Assembly (NCBI RefSeq): GCF_005116575.1
Contig: NZ_SWCN01000004.1
Coordinates: 186,001 to 250,000, forward strand
Direction of reading: 5' to 3'
Length of the DNA: 64,000 nt
From: Desulforhopalus sp. IMCC35007
GTDB taxonomy: Bacteria; Desulfobacterota; Desulfobulbia; Desulfobulbales; Desulfocapsaceae
The notes beneath the pieces are model-generated. The model did not search any database, was not told where the DNA came from, and was given only the letters and a program-made list of their open reading frames with translations. Positions 17,567 to 26,068 of the stretch are shown here, piece by piece (position 1 is the first letter of the stretch; each line of letters begins with the position of its first letter). The position numbers and the translations under genes were made by a program.

Positions 17567-19377
17567 TATTTTCCCTCTCCTCTGGTTATGGCATCAAATT
17601 TACAAAGAGATGCACACTGCCCGCAATCGTTGCAGAGGACTTCATCTATCTTGGAAATGCCTTTCTGCGTTTTTCTATAGCCACGTTTCTCCGCTTCGCC
17701 TTCAGCAAAGGTCGTCCAACTGATCGCAGGACAGCCGAGACGAATGCAGGACATACAGCCCACACAGTTTTCCTGATTCGTAAAATAGGAAACAGGCTTT
17801 CTTTCTTTCATTTCCGGCAACAGCACACAAGGCGCCTCGGAAATTACAACTGAAGGTTCATCAAGGTCTACAGCTTCTTTGAGAACCCTGCGGGTCTCGA
17901 CCACATCATGGGGGTTGACCTTAAACACATGCTTTACCCCAACAGCGCGGCAAAGAGCCTCAAGATCAATGGAACTGGCGGCCTCACCCTTAATGGAATA
18001 ACCACTTGCAGGGTTATGCTGCTGGCCGGTCATTGCCGTTATACGGTTATCAAGAATGATAAGCGTTGAGGCGGAATCGTTATACACTGTATTAATCAGA
18101 CCGGTTATCCCCGAATGAATAAAGGTGGAATCACCGATAACAGAAACAACCTTGTCATGCCCCCCATCTCCAAGCGCCTTGGCCATTCCGTGTGCAATGG
18201 AAACGGAAGCTCCCATACAGACACAGGAATCAATCGCAGAAAGAGGTGGTAGAAAACCAAGGGTATAGCAGCCGATGTCTCCGGAAACGAAGACTTTCAT
18301 CCTTGAAAGGTTAAAGAAGATTCCTCGGTGGGGACAGCCCGCACACATATTGGGTGGTCTGTTGGGCAATTCAACAGGTGCAAACAGGTCAGACTTCGAG
18401 GCAGGGTCGATAGCATGCCGTACGATGGCGGTATTCAACTCACCCTGGTTGGGGATGAGGTCCTTGCCATGACAATTGATTCCCATGGCCTTGATATGGG
18501 TTTCAAGAAAAGGGTCGAGTTCTTCCACAATATAAAGTTCATCTACCATCCCGGCAAACTGGCGAATCTTGTTTTCGGGAAGCGGCCAGCACATACCAAG
18601 TTTTAAAACAGCTGCTTCAGGAAAAGCTTCTTTTACATAGAGATAGGAAACCCCTGAGGTAATAAAACCTCTTTTGCTATCACCCTCTTCAATCCTGTTA
18701 AATGGTGTGGTCTCGGCGAGGCTGCGACACTGAGCCATGCGCTCTTCAACCACCTCCCGGCGTTTACGGGCTATGGCTGGTAACATCACGAGTTTTCCGG
18801 GCTGTTTTTTCAGCTCTTCAACAGGTTTTACCGATCTGGGTTCACCCTTTTCTACGACACCTTTAACATGGGAAACCCGGGTGGTTATCCGGAGCATGAT
18901 CGGGGTGTCAAGCTGCTCGCTCAGTTCAAAACCGGCAATGACCATTTCTTTTGCTTCACTCGGGTCAGAGGGCTCAAGCATCGGAACTTTCGCAGCAAAG
19001 GCATAATTTCTATTATCCTGTTCATTCTGTGAGGAGTGCATCTCAGGGTCATCGGCACTCACCAGTACCAGGCCGCCATTGACACCTGTATAGGATGCTG
19101 TGAACAGTGGATCAGCAGCCACATTAACCCCGACATGTTTCATGGTCGCAAGTGCGCGACCACCGGCAAAGCTTGCGCCAATGGCTACTTCCAGGCCAAC
19201 TTTTTCATTTGGTGCCCACTCGGTGTATACCCCTTCATATCTGGAGAGGTTTTCCATTATTTCTGTTGATGGAGTTCCAGGATACCCCGATGCAACCGCC
19301 ACTCCAGCCTCATAGGCTCCAAGGGCTATTGCTTCATTTCCTGACATCCAGAGTACATTTTCACTTTTGTTAGTCAC
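17566..19377 (-). CDS. iorA: Indolepyruvate:ferredoxin oxidoreductase, alpha subunit
   Basis: The 603-residue subunit has the pyruvate-binding N-terminal domain (GYPGTPSTEIMENL), a thiamine diphosphate domain (GDIGCYTLG; GDSTFIHSGITGL; DNRITAMTGQQHNPASG) and a C-terminal ferredoxin domain with cysteine motifs CVGCMSCIRLGCP and CNDCGQCASLCKF. The first is a CxxCxxCxxxxC variant. It is cytoplasmic and works with IorB. I chose the GTG at 19377 because GGGAGAG lies 5 bases before it; an upstream in-frame ATG at 19491 would add 38 residues unlike the family. It heads the operon ending at 13772. Confidence 0.95.
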   Translation of the reverse strand: MTNKSENVLWMSGNEAIALGAYEAGVAVASGYPGTPSTEIMENLSRYEGVYTEWAPNEKVGLEVAIGASFAGGRALATMKHVGVNVAADPLFTASYTGVNGGLVLVSADDPEMHSSQNEQDNRNYAFAAKVPMLEPSDPSEAKEMVIAGFELSEQLDTPIMLRITTRVSHVKGVVEKGEPRSVKPVEELKKQPGKLVMLPAIARKRREVVEERMAQCRSLAETTPFNRIEEGDSKRGFITSGVSYLYVKEAFPEAAVLKLGMCWPLPENKIRQFAGMVDELYIVEELDPFLETHIKAMGINCHGKDLIPNQGELNTAIVRHAIDPASKSDLFAPVELPNRPPNMCAGCPHRGIFFNLSRMKVFVSGDIGCYTLGFLPPLSAIDSCVCMGASVSIAHGMAKALGDGGHDKVVSVIGDSTFIHSGITGLINTVYNDSASTLIILDNRITAMTGQQHNPASGYSIKGEAASSIDLEALCRAVGVKHVFKVNPHDVVETRRVLKEAVDLDEPSVVISEAPCVLLPEMKERKPVSYFTNQENCVGCMSCIRLGCPAISWTTFAEGEAEKRGYRKTQKGISKIDEVLCNDCGQCASLCKFDAITRGEGK

Positions 19378-19629
19378 AATCTCTCCCGAATAATAGAAAT
19401 CAGATCTGATGTTTTGATGGTATTTCAAATGATAATTGCCAGCCAGGGTTAAGGACCTGCGCCAATTTTCCTCGATTAACGAACAAAGCAAATTACTCTG
19501 AAACTAAGTCAACAGGCAAGTTATTTTTCGTTTCACCTGCAAGCCCGATCTTTTCCCTGGCATCTCAGCCCATTCTGCGGTAATTGCAGCAAAGAAAAGG
19601 AAGGATGCCAATTGAATAAATGCTTTACT

Positions 19630-19657
19630 TTGACAACTTTTCTAGCAACTGTATAGT
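19630..19657 (+). promoter_or_regulatory. Candidate sigma-70 promoter of the AcuB-like gene
   Basis: TTGACA (19630-19635) and TATAGT (19652-19657) are separated by 16 bases in an AT-rich region about 90 bases before the start codon. Both hexamers are near consensus. Confidence 0.55.
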
Positions 19658-19745
19658 TATTAAAAATATGAAAACGCACAGTTTTTTATGATATAATATA
19701 AACAGGAAATCTGTTTACAATCTTTTATCCGACAGGAGGAAAGCC

Positions 19746-20417
19746 ATGTATATAGGCCGGATCATGCACACAGACCTCATCACCGTAGCGCCAGAGACTA
19801 CACTTGTTGAGGCAAAGGCAATCATTGAAGAAAAGTCCATTGATCATCTTCTGGTGGTCAATAAGAACAAAAAGCTGGTGGGCCTGGTTTCAGACCGGGA
19901 CCTGAAACAGTACTGGGCATCCCCTGCGACTTCTCTTTCAACCCATGAACTCAATTATCTCCTGGAAAAAGTCGTGGTCTCAATGATCATGGTCAAAACC
20001 GTGGTGACTGTACCCACATCCACCACAATCGAGAGGGCCGCCCTCATTATGCAGCAGCACCGCATCAGCTCACTGCCTGTGATGGAAAATGATGAACTGG
20101 TAGGAATTATCACCAGTACCGATGTCATGGGAGTTCTCCTTGATGCCATAGGCATCAGTGATAATTCCATTCGACTGGGTGTTTTCGTCAAAGACACCAT
20201 TGGTAAACTGGCGGAACTTACAGCGACACTGAAAAATGCAGATGTCAACATCCAGAGTCTTTTCTGCTGGCCCGAAAAAAATCATCCCGGTATCACCCAG
20301 ATGGTTCTCCGGGTTGCCTCACAGGACGGTTCAAAAGCAATTTCAGCGTTGACAGATCAGGGCTTTAAGGTCAAACATCAATACGAAAAAGACATAACGC
20401 CTTTCCTGCCGGCATGA
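19746..20417 (+). CDS. AcuB-like CBS-pair and ACT-domain protein
   Basis: The 223-residue protein has two CBS domains (about residues 5-62, MHTDLITVAPETTLVEA, and 76-133, MVKTVVTVPTSTTIERAA) followed by an ACT domain (about 143-212). CBS pairs bind adenine nucleotides and ACT domains bind amino acids, so this is a likely cytoplasmic metabolic sensor of the AcuB class. GGAGG lies 8 bases before the ATG. It diverges from the iorA operon, so it could relate to amino-acid catabolism; that is inference. Confidence 0.88.
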   Translation: MYIGRIMHTDLITVAPETTLVEAKAIIEEKSIDHLLVVNKNKKLVGLVSDRDLKQYWASPATSLSTHELNYLLEKVVVSMIMVKTVVTVPTSTTIERAALIMQQHRISSLPVMENDELVGIITSTDVMGVLLDAIGISDNSIRLGVFVKDTIGKLAELTATLKNADVNIQSLFCWPEKNHPGITQMVLRVASQDGSKAISALTDQGFKVKHQYEKDITPFLPA

Positions 20418-20462
20418 CGACGACTTAAGGATAAACTTAAATACTTTTTCTAAAACACAAAA

Positions 20463-20500
20463 GGGCCGATCTTCCTTCAGAAGACCGGCCCTATTTTGCT
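20463..20500. terminator. Bidirectional terminator
   Basis: GGGCCGATCTTC (20463-20474) pairs with GAAGACCGGCCC (20480-20491) with one mismatch. It is followed by TATTTTGCTTT on the plus strand and TTTTGTGTTTT on the minus strand. It lies between two convergent genes and probably serves both. Confidence 0.85.
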
Positions 20501-20549
20501 TTGCGCTCTGTGGTTTATGTTTTCGGTTTTGTTGGTTATCTGATGGAGA

Positions 20550-21548
20550 CTAACTCCGGCTGGCAAAGACCAGCTTGCCACCTAAATGTCCAGCAATTCC
20601 TGCCGCCGCAAGGGCAATGGCTGCAACAGCAAAATAAATCAATTGGGAAGGAGAACCCTCAGTGGCCACGCCTGGATCAATAATACGCCAGAAAACCAGA
20701 ACATTGACCGAACCAAGAACTATCAGGCTACATACAATTTTCGTGATAAAAATTGCCGACTTTATCCCTCTATAGCGTTTTTGCCATTCAACATAACCTG
20801 TTCCAATCACAGCCGGTAACATGATCAAAACCGCAATTGCATTAAAAAAAGCCGCAGCTTCCAGAGCCGCTATTTTTAAATACATCGAAAGTCCGAGAAA
20901 AATTACCAATACAGGCAGGATTCCATTGGGAAAATGGGTGTGAATTGGGTGGAGATGGAATTTAAGAATAAGGTTTGAGATCATATCAAAGAAGGTTGAA
21001 GTGGGAGCGGTCTGGCCTGAAGCAGCCGCAGGAGAGCCAGATGCTGAAACGGCAGGGTCATCATCTCCGCCAATCACCTCACCTTCTGCATCAATTTCTA
21101 CAAAAAGGCTTTTGTCCGCTCCACACAATGGGCATTTATCCGGTGCTTGATCTCCCTGGTGCACATAGCCACAAACCGTACAACGCCAGCGTCTGTCACT
21201 TTGTACATGGGCGTCCTCGTCTGGCTCTGTCCCCTGCTGAACCTCTGGAGATGGCACAACCTCCTCAAACTGATCTGCAGTGGCATCACAAACAGGACAT
21301 TTTTCCGGTGGCTGAGGCCCCGTATGGAGATAACCGGAAACAGAACAACGCCATTGCTTATCGGGAGCCTGGTCCTCTGTAACTGCAGCCTCAGGCTGGT
21401 CGGACGCCTGTTCTTCATGGTCTGTGGCGGCAAGATCATCCTTTTTTTCAATAAACATTTTTTGAGGGGCTTCACAGATCGGACATTTTTCAGGAGGCTG
21501 TCCTTCTTTATGCACATAACCACATACCCCACACTCCCATTCACTCAT
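20550..21548 (-). CDS. Triple rubredoxin-like, DUF2231-like membrane protein
   Basis: The 332-residue protein starts with three rubredoxin-like zinc/iron knuckles (about residues 4-35, 66-97 and 120-151), each with an aromatic residue before the first Cys and an Asp/Glu-rich linker. Domains 1 and 3 have all four cysteines (CGVCGY...CPIC; CTVCGY...CPLC). Domain 2 has CSVSGY...CPVC, so one ligand Cys is replaced by Ser. An Ala/Ser/Pro linker leads to a membrane domain with about four hydrophobic segments (200-330) starting HLHPIHTHFPNG, the His-rich signature of DUF2231-type proteins. It is probably a membrane-tethered electron-transfer protein; the partner is unknown. Confidence 0.82.
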   Translation of the reverse strand: MSEWECGVCGYVHKEGQPPEKCPICEAPQKMFIEKKDDLAATDHEEQASDQPEAAVTEDQAPDKQWRCSVSGYLHTGPQPPEKCPVCDATADQFEEVVPSPEVQQGTEPDEDAHVQSDRRWRCTVCGYVHQGDQAPDKCPLCGADKSLFVEIDAEGEVIGGDDDPAVSASGSPAAASGQTAPTSTFFDMISNLILKFHLHPIHTHFPNGILPVLVIFLGLSMYLKIAALEAAAFFNAIAVLIMLPAVIGTGYVEWQKRYRGIKSAIFITKIVCSLIVLGSVNVLVFWRIIDPGVATEGSPSQLIYFAVAAIALAAAGIAGHLGGKLVFASRS

Positions 21549-21651
21549 CTCTGTATCCTCTTACGTTCAATTTATAATAGTTTAGCAACACATCACTTCT
21601 TTTTAAAAAATCCTGACAAGAAGATCAAGAGGATAAAACATCACCAGCAAA

Positions 21652-22980
21652 TCAGCTTTGGGGCAGAGTAATAACAAAAGTCGTCCCAACATTTTCCTGG
21701 GTTTCAAAAGATATCGTGCCATTATGCTTGCTGGTTATCACCGAGTGGACAATGGCCAGGCCCTGCCCTGTTCCTTTGCCCACTTTTTTTGTGGTGAAAA
21801 AGGGATCAAAAATGCGATGTTGTGCGTATTTTGGAATTCCAGAACCGCTATCTTCGATACGTATCTCGGCATATTTGTCACACTGCCGTGTAGAGACAAG
21901 GATCTGCCCCTTTTCATGTACAGGATTTTCTCCAAGCTTTGACTCAATTGCATGGGCTGCATTAACAACCATGTTAAGAATGACCTGACCTATCTCATCG
22001 GAGAGACATTTCACCGGACGTAAATTCGAATCAAGGCTGGTCGTTAAATCCGCCACATACTTCCACTCATTTCTGGCAACAGTGATGGTCGTTTGAATAA
22101 TTTTATTGAGATCAGTATCAGCTTTTGACCTTGTTCCAGGATGTGAGAACTCCTTCATTGCGGTGACAATAGTGGCGATGCGCTGAATTCCATCCCGACT
22201 CTGTTTTATAGCCAGAGGAATTTCCTCCATCAGATATTCCCAGTCAAGTGCTTCCGCGAGGTCATCAAGTTCCTGTATATGTTCCGGCTTAACTTCACCG
22301 CTCGAGGTCAGCCTTTGCACCTCCTTACATTTTTTAAAAAACTCAACCAGGTCATGAAAGGATTCGGCTAAAAAGTCAACATTGGAACTGACAAACTGGG
22401 TTGGCGTATTAATCTCATGGGCAATACCTGCCGCGAGCTGCCCGACGGATTCAAGTTTCTGCGCTTGAAGAAGCTGGGCCTCGGCGAGCTTTCGCTGTTT
22501 GACCATCTCCACAAGTTCATTATTTTTCTCAGAGATTTCCTTGGTCCTCTTTTCAACAAGCCATTCCAGGTCCTCCCGGTACATATCATGGGCCCGTTGA
22601 AGGGCTGTATGGGACAGAGCTAGTTCAATGGAATGCTTGAGAAGTCCCATATCCTGGATGGGCTTTTGAATATAGTCTCCTGCACCATGCTGTAAGGCTT
22701 CAATGACATTGCCCATGGTACCTTCACCGGAGATGATGATGACAGGCAGATTTGGCTGTTGTTCTTTCACTATCTTTAACAGCTGAAGGCCCCCCATCTC
22801 TGGCATACGCAAATCGGTTATTATCAGATCAACCTGGGTTTCCTGCATCACTTCGAGAGCCTCGACACCATTGCATGCCTTGCAGACATCATACCCCTCT
22901 GCTTTGAGATAGGCTGTCATCGACGTGCGAGTAAAAGTATCATCTTCTACAATCAACAATGTGGCCTTAGATACACCCAT
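21652..22980 (-). CDS. Receiver-histidine kinase hybrid
   Basis: The 442-residue cytoplasmic protein has an N-terminal receiver (Asp56 in IITDLRMP), a coiled linker (about 115-175), a HisKA domain with His188 in AAGIAHEINTP, and an HATPase domain with NMVVNAAHAIE, DSGSGIP and GTGQGLAIVHSVI. It has no sensor domain or membrane segment, so it is probably driven by phosphotransfer from another kinase. Its start lies 46 bases downstream of the kinase at 23027-25285, so the two likely form a relay. AAGGA lies 10 bases before the ATG. Confidence 0.93.
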   Translation of the reverse strand: MGVSKATLLIVEDDTFTRTSMTAYLKAEGYDVCKACNGVEALEVMQETQVDLIITDLRMPEMGGLQLLKIVKEQQPNLPVIIISGEGTMGNVIEALQHGAGDYIQKPIQDMGLLKHSIELALSHTALQRAHDMYREDLEWLVEKRTKEISEKNNELVEMVKQRKLAEAQLLQAQKLESVGQLAAGIAHEINTPTQFVSSNVDFLAESFHDLVEFFKKCKEVQRLTSSGEVKPEHIQELDDLAEALDWEYLMEEIPLAIKQSRDGIQRIATIVTAMKEFSHPGTRSKADTDLNKIIQTTITVARNEWKYVADLTTSLDSNLRPVKCLSDEIGQVILNMVVNAAHAIESKLGENPVHEKGQILVSTRQCDKYAEIRIEDSGSGIPKYAQHRIFDPFFTTKKVGKGTGQGLAIVHSVITSKHNGTISFETQENVGTTFVITLPQS

Positions 22981-23026
22981 GAGACATCATCCTTTTTTCT
23001 AGTAAAATAAGCGGAGTGTAAATTGT

Positions 23027-25285
23027 TCAACACATAACTTTTGCACTCGTATCAGCCGGGATCTCGACCAGAAATCTTGCCCCTGCTTTACAATCCAGAT
23101 CCAGCCACATGTCGCCCTGGTGTGTTCCCTTTACAATGGTGTAGGCGATGGACAAACCAAGACCGGTACCTTCTCCAGGCTCCTTGGTTGTGAAAAATGG
23201 ATCAAAGACATGTTTGGCGGTTTCACGCTGAACCCCAGGCCCATTGTCCTCGATTTCTATGCGAACCATATTCTTTCTAAGACCTGTACGAATCAGAACT
23301 CTTGGATTTTTTGTGCCAGCCTTGCCCATCGCATGAACCGCATTTTTTATAATATTAAAAAACACCTGCTCCATCTCCACAGCGACACAATAAACAGAGG
23401 GTAATTTGGCATCATGCTCCGTATCAAAAATCACATTGATAACATTATATTTTTTCTTTAAATCATAATCTGACTGGACTAAATTGATGACTTGCTCGAA
23501 AAGACGCTGCACACACACAACCTCCCATTCCCCTTTTCCCGGACGACTAAACTCCAGCAGGTTTTTTATGATCTCACTTGCAGCCAGCGCCGAGGTTCTT
23601 ATACCGTTTATAAAATAATCTAATTCCTGATGTTTTGAGTATTCTTCAAACTTCCAAAGATCAACACCGAATTCCTGCGCTACTTTCAGACTCCCTTCAT
23701 TGCCAGGATCGAGAAACATTCCGATGAGTTGCGCTGACTGCATAATGCCACTTAAGGGGGTGTTGATCTCATGGGCTATTCCTGCCGCAAGACCTGCTAT
23801 CGTTGACAATTTTTCAGACTGAAGGATCAGTTCCTGAATTTTATTCTGCGCGGTCACATCAACAAAAATACAATGGGTTTGCTGGATTACCCCGGCCTGA
23901 TCTCTGGACAGGGTTGCATCAAGTTGAATCTGAATTACTGTCGAATCGCTTTTCACTGCTTCAAGCTCAATTGACGACACCTCAGCACTGGTCGGCAGCC
24001 TGTTTTGAAATACACTGTATGGCTGCACATGGTCTTGAACCAGAAAGTGTTCAAAGAATTGTCCCAAGACCTCTTCTTTCCTGTAGCCGAGGATAGCCAG
24101 CCAGGCGTTATTCACTTCAAGGATACGCCCGCTCCCATCGAGGCAATGGTAGGGCAAGGGCGCATTCTCATAGAGAACCCGAAAATAATGTTCCGATTTC
24201 TCCAGGTATTTTTCAATCTGTTCTTTATGTACTATTTCCGCACGTAGCTCGTCATGGAGAAAGGCGTTATCTAAGATAAGACGAATCAGGCCTTTAAAAG
24301 GTAATATCTCATGTATACAGACACTCATATCTCCCGTGTGTGGTCTTCCAGCCACCCGTATTACCGCCCTTTTTGCCTCATCAACTCGAACCAGAAGATA
24401 GAACCCTTCTGCGGACAGAGTTTCGCAGACCCCGGCATCCGAAAAACTGTCAAGAGACACGGGGGCAGGATCTTCCTCAAAGCGAAATTCTGTGACAGTG
24501 TTAGAAATAATTTCGACTGCTACATTTTCCAGGACCATAAACATGCGGAAAAGCTCAACCAGCTGCCTGACTGCGGCCTGCCTGGATGTCCCCGGCTTAA
24601 AGCCGTCTAAAACCCTCAAAAGCATTGACGATTGGGAGGACAGGAGATGTGGACTGGATTGGCCTGATTTGAAGGGTTGTTTGAGCACCTGCCGCAATCT
24701 GGTGTTGGACATCTTCTGGCGCCATTGATTTACAACAGATGAGAGGTGCAGAACAAAAATATCGCAACCAACCTCAATGCGTTCCCCCTTCATCCCTGTG
24801 TAGGACAGGAGTTCAGTAAAGGTGCTATTGCCGCCTGCATCCACCAGAGTATCAAGAAAGACAATAGTGTTCGCAGACTCACTGGTGAAATCCTGGTATT
24901 GAGATCGGCTATAACCAAGGAGGTTACCGCTCTTCCGCCACTCTCTCAGCCCACCACTTGAAACCGGATATTTCCGTTCACGCAACAACTGTTTTAACTG
25001 GGAGCTACTACAGATGTATGAGAAGCAATTCTCCTGGATCCTGAAACTCAGGCCGTCCCTGCTGCTCAGCCCCTGTAAACATGTCCCTCCCAAAACCACA
25101 GCTTCACCATGTGAGGGTGCGATAGCATCTATTTCTTCAACACTCAGCAAAGGCCTTCCACAACGTGCAGAAAAAGAGTTCAGTACAACGTCAGTCCAGC
25201 CCTGTTCTACCAGAACCGCTGCGGCTTCTCGGTAAAAATTCTCACAGACGACAACGGTTAATCGATCTGAAATCCATTCTCTCAT
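23027..25285 (-). CDS. PAS-domain histidine kinase with a DUF1638-like N-terminus
   Basis: The 752-residue protein has no obvious membrane segment. Residues 1 to about 190 contain several cysteines (RCGRP, GGTCLQGL, ENCFSYIC) and the stretch YPVSSGGLREWRK; from memory this resembles DUF1638, a domain met near corrinoid methyltransferases, but I cannot confirm it. A middle region (about 230-360) is unassigned. A PAS domain follows (about 370-490, YENAPLPYHCLDGSGRILEV), then HisKA (GLAAGIAHEINTPLSG) and HATPase (NIIKNAVHAMG; DNGPGV; GTGLGLSIAYTIV). It probably phosphorylates the receiver proteins encoded on either side. The signal is unknown. The ribosome binding site is weak. Confidence 0.88.
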   Translation of the reverse strand: MREWISDRLTVVVCENFYREAAAVLVEQGWTDVVLNSFSARCGRPLLSVEEIDAIAPSHGEAVVLGGTCLQGLSSRDGLSFRIQENCFSYICSSSQLKQLLRERKYPVSSGGLREWRKSGNLLGYSRSQYQDFTSESANTIVFLDTLVDAGGNSTFTELLSYTGMKGERIEVGCDIFVLHLSSVVNQWRQKMSNTRLRQVLKQPFKSGQSSPHLLSSQSSMLLRVLDGFKPGTSRQAAVRQLVELFRMFMVLENVAVEIISNTVTEFRFEEDPAPVSLDSFSDAGVCETLSAEGFYLLVRVDEAKRAVIRVAGRPHTGDMSVCIHEILPFKGLIRLILDNAFLHDELRAEIVHKEQIEKYLEKSEHYFRVLYENAPLPYHCLDGSGRILEVNNAWLAILGYRKEEVLGQFFEHFLVQDHVQPYSVFQNRLPTSAEVSSIELEAVKSDSTVIQIQLDATLSRDQAGVIQQTHCIFVDVTAQNKIQELILQSEKLSTIAGLAAGIAHEINTPLSGIMQSAQLIGMFLDPGNEGSLKVAQEFGVDLWKFEEYSKHQELDYFINGIRTSALAASEIIKNLLEFSRPGKGEWEVVCVQRLFEQVINLVQSDYDLKKKYNVINVIFDTEHDAKLPSVYCVAVEMEQVFFNIIKNAVHAMGKAGTKNPRVLIRTGLRKNMVRIEIEDNGPGVQRETAKHVFDPFFTTKEPGEGTGLGLSIAYTIVKGTHQGDMWLDLDCKAGARFLVEIPADTSAKVMC

Positions 25286-25435
25286 GAATGCAAAACCCTG
25301 GTCACAAGGTTAAAAGAAGACAGTCTTTTCTTGCAGATGGCTGAAAATAATACCCCAGACTTTCCTACAACCTTTTCCCAGGGGAATCTGCAACGGCTAC
25401 ACGCGAAAGATGTCGACCATAAAGAGTCTCTCATT

Positions 25436-25816
25436 TTATTCTTCAGCCAGGACTCTATCAATGACGGCAACAAGTTCATTACCAAAAACTGGTTTTCCAA
25501 CGATGGCTTTAGCACCTAAGGCCAAAAGCTCCTGCTCTGTTTCCCTGTCAAGCTGACCTGTCAGAACTATAATCGGCAAATCGGGAGATTGAATCCCTAC
25601 TTTTTCAAGAAGCCCTCTCCCGGACAGTCCTGGCATGATAAGGTCTGTGACGAGAAGGTGATACGTGCCGGGATTATTCCTCAATAACTCCAGAACATCA
25701 GTACTCTCTGTTGTAATAGAAACGTCGTATCCGCTATTTTCAAGCTGCCGTTTATTGAGACGAACCAATAATGGATCATCATCTACCACGAGGATATGTT
25801 TTTTGTCGCCAACCAT
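25436..25816 (-). CDS. Single-domain response regulator
   Basis: The 126-residue CheY-like protein has acidic pocket VVDDDP, phosphorylation site Asp58 in LVTDLIMPG, the Thr of IIVLTG and the Lys of VGKPV. It has no output domain, so it acts in a relay or binds a partner. I prefer the ATG at 25816 (AGG 7 bases upstream, motif at the normal distance); an in-frame ATG at 25861 would add 15 residues. It lies 150 bases upstream of the PAS kinase on the same strand. Confidence 0.9.
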   Translation of the reverse strand: MVGDKKHILVVDDDPLLVRLNKRQLENSGYDVSITTESTDVLELLRNNPGTYHLLVTDLIMPGLSGRGLLEKVGIQSPDLPIIVLTGQLDRETEQELLALGAKAIVGKPVFGNELVAVIDRVLAEE

Positions 25817-26001
25817 TTGTGTGCCTGTTATGTTACATGCAAAGAGAACCTCCCTCCCCATGATATCCGTTAAATATCTTACAAAAATCCTGGCCTACCC
25901 AGGTATTATCTCAAGATTTTTCAATCAAAGTCAAGGTGGATTTCAGGATGGGAGAGAAAGTTGGGAAAGAAAAAGCAACGTCGCAACAAGCGCTATACAA
26001 C

Positions 26002-26043
26002 AAAAAAAAAATGGCTGGTTTTCGCGATAAACGAAAACCAGCC
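26002..26043 (-). terminator. Strong terminator of the peroxiredoxin gene
   Basis: GGCTGGTTTTCG (26013-26024) and CGAAAACCAGCC (26032-26043) form a perfect 12-bp stem. On the minus strand the stem is followed at once by a run of about ten T's. It starts 26 bases after the peroxiredoxin stop. Confidence 0.92.
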
Positions 26044-26068
26044 AGAATGAGCAGCCAAACATTACCTG

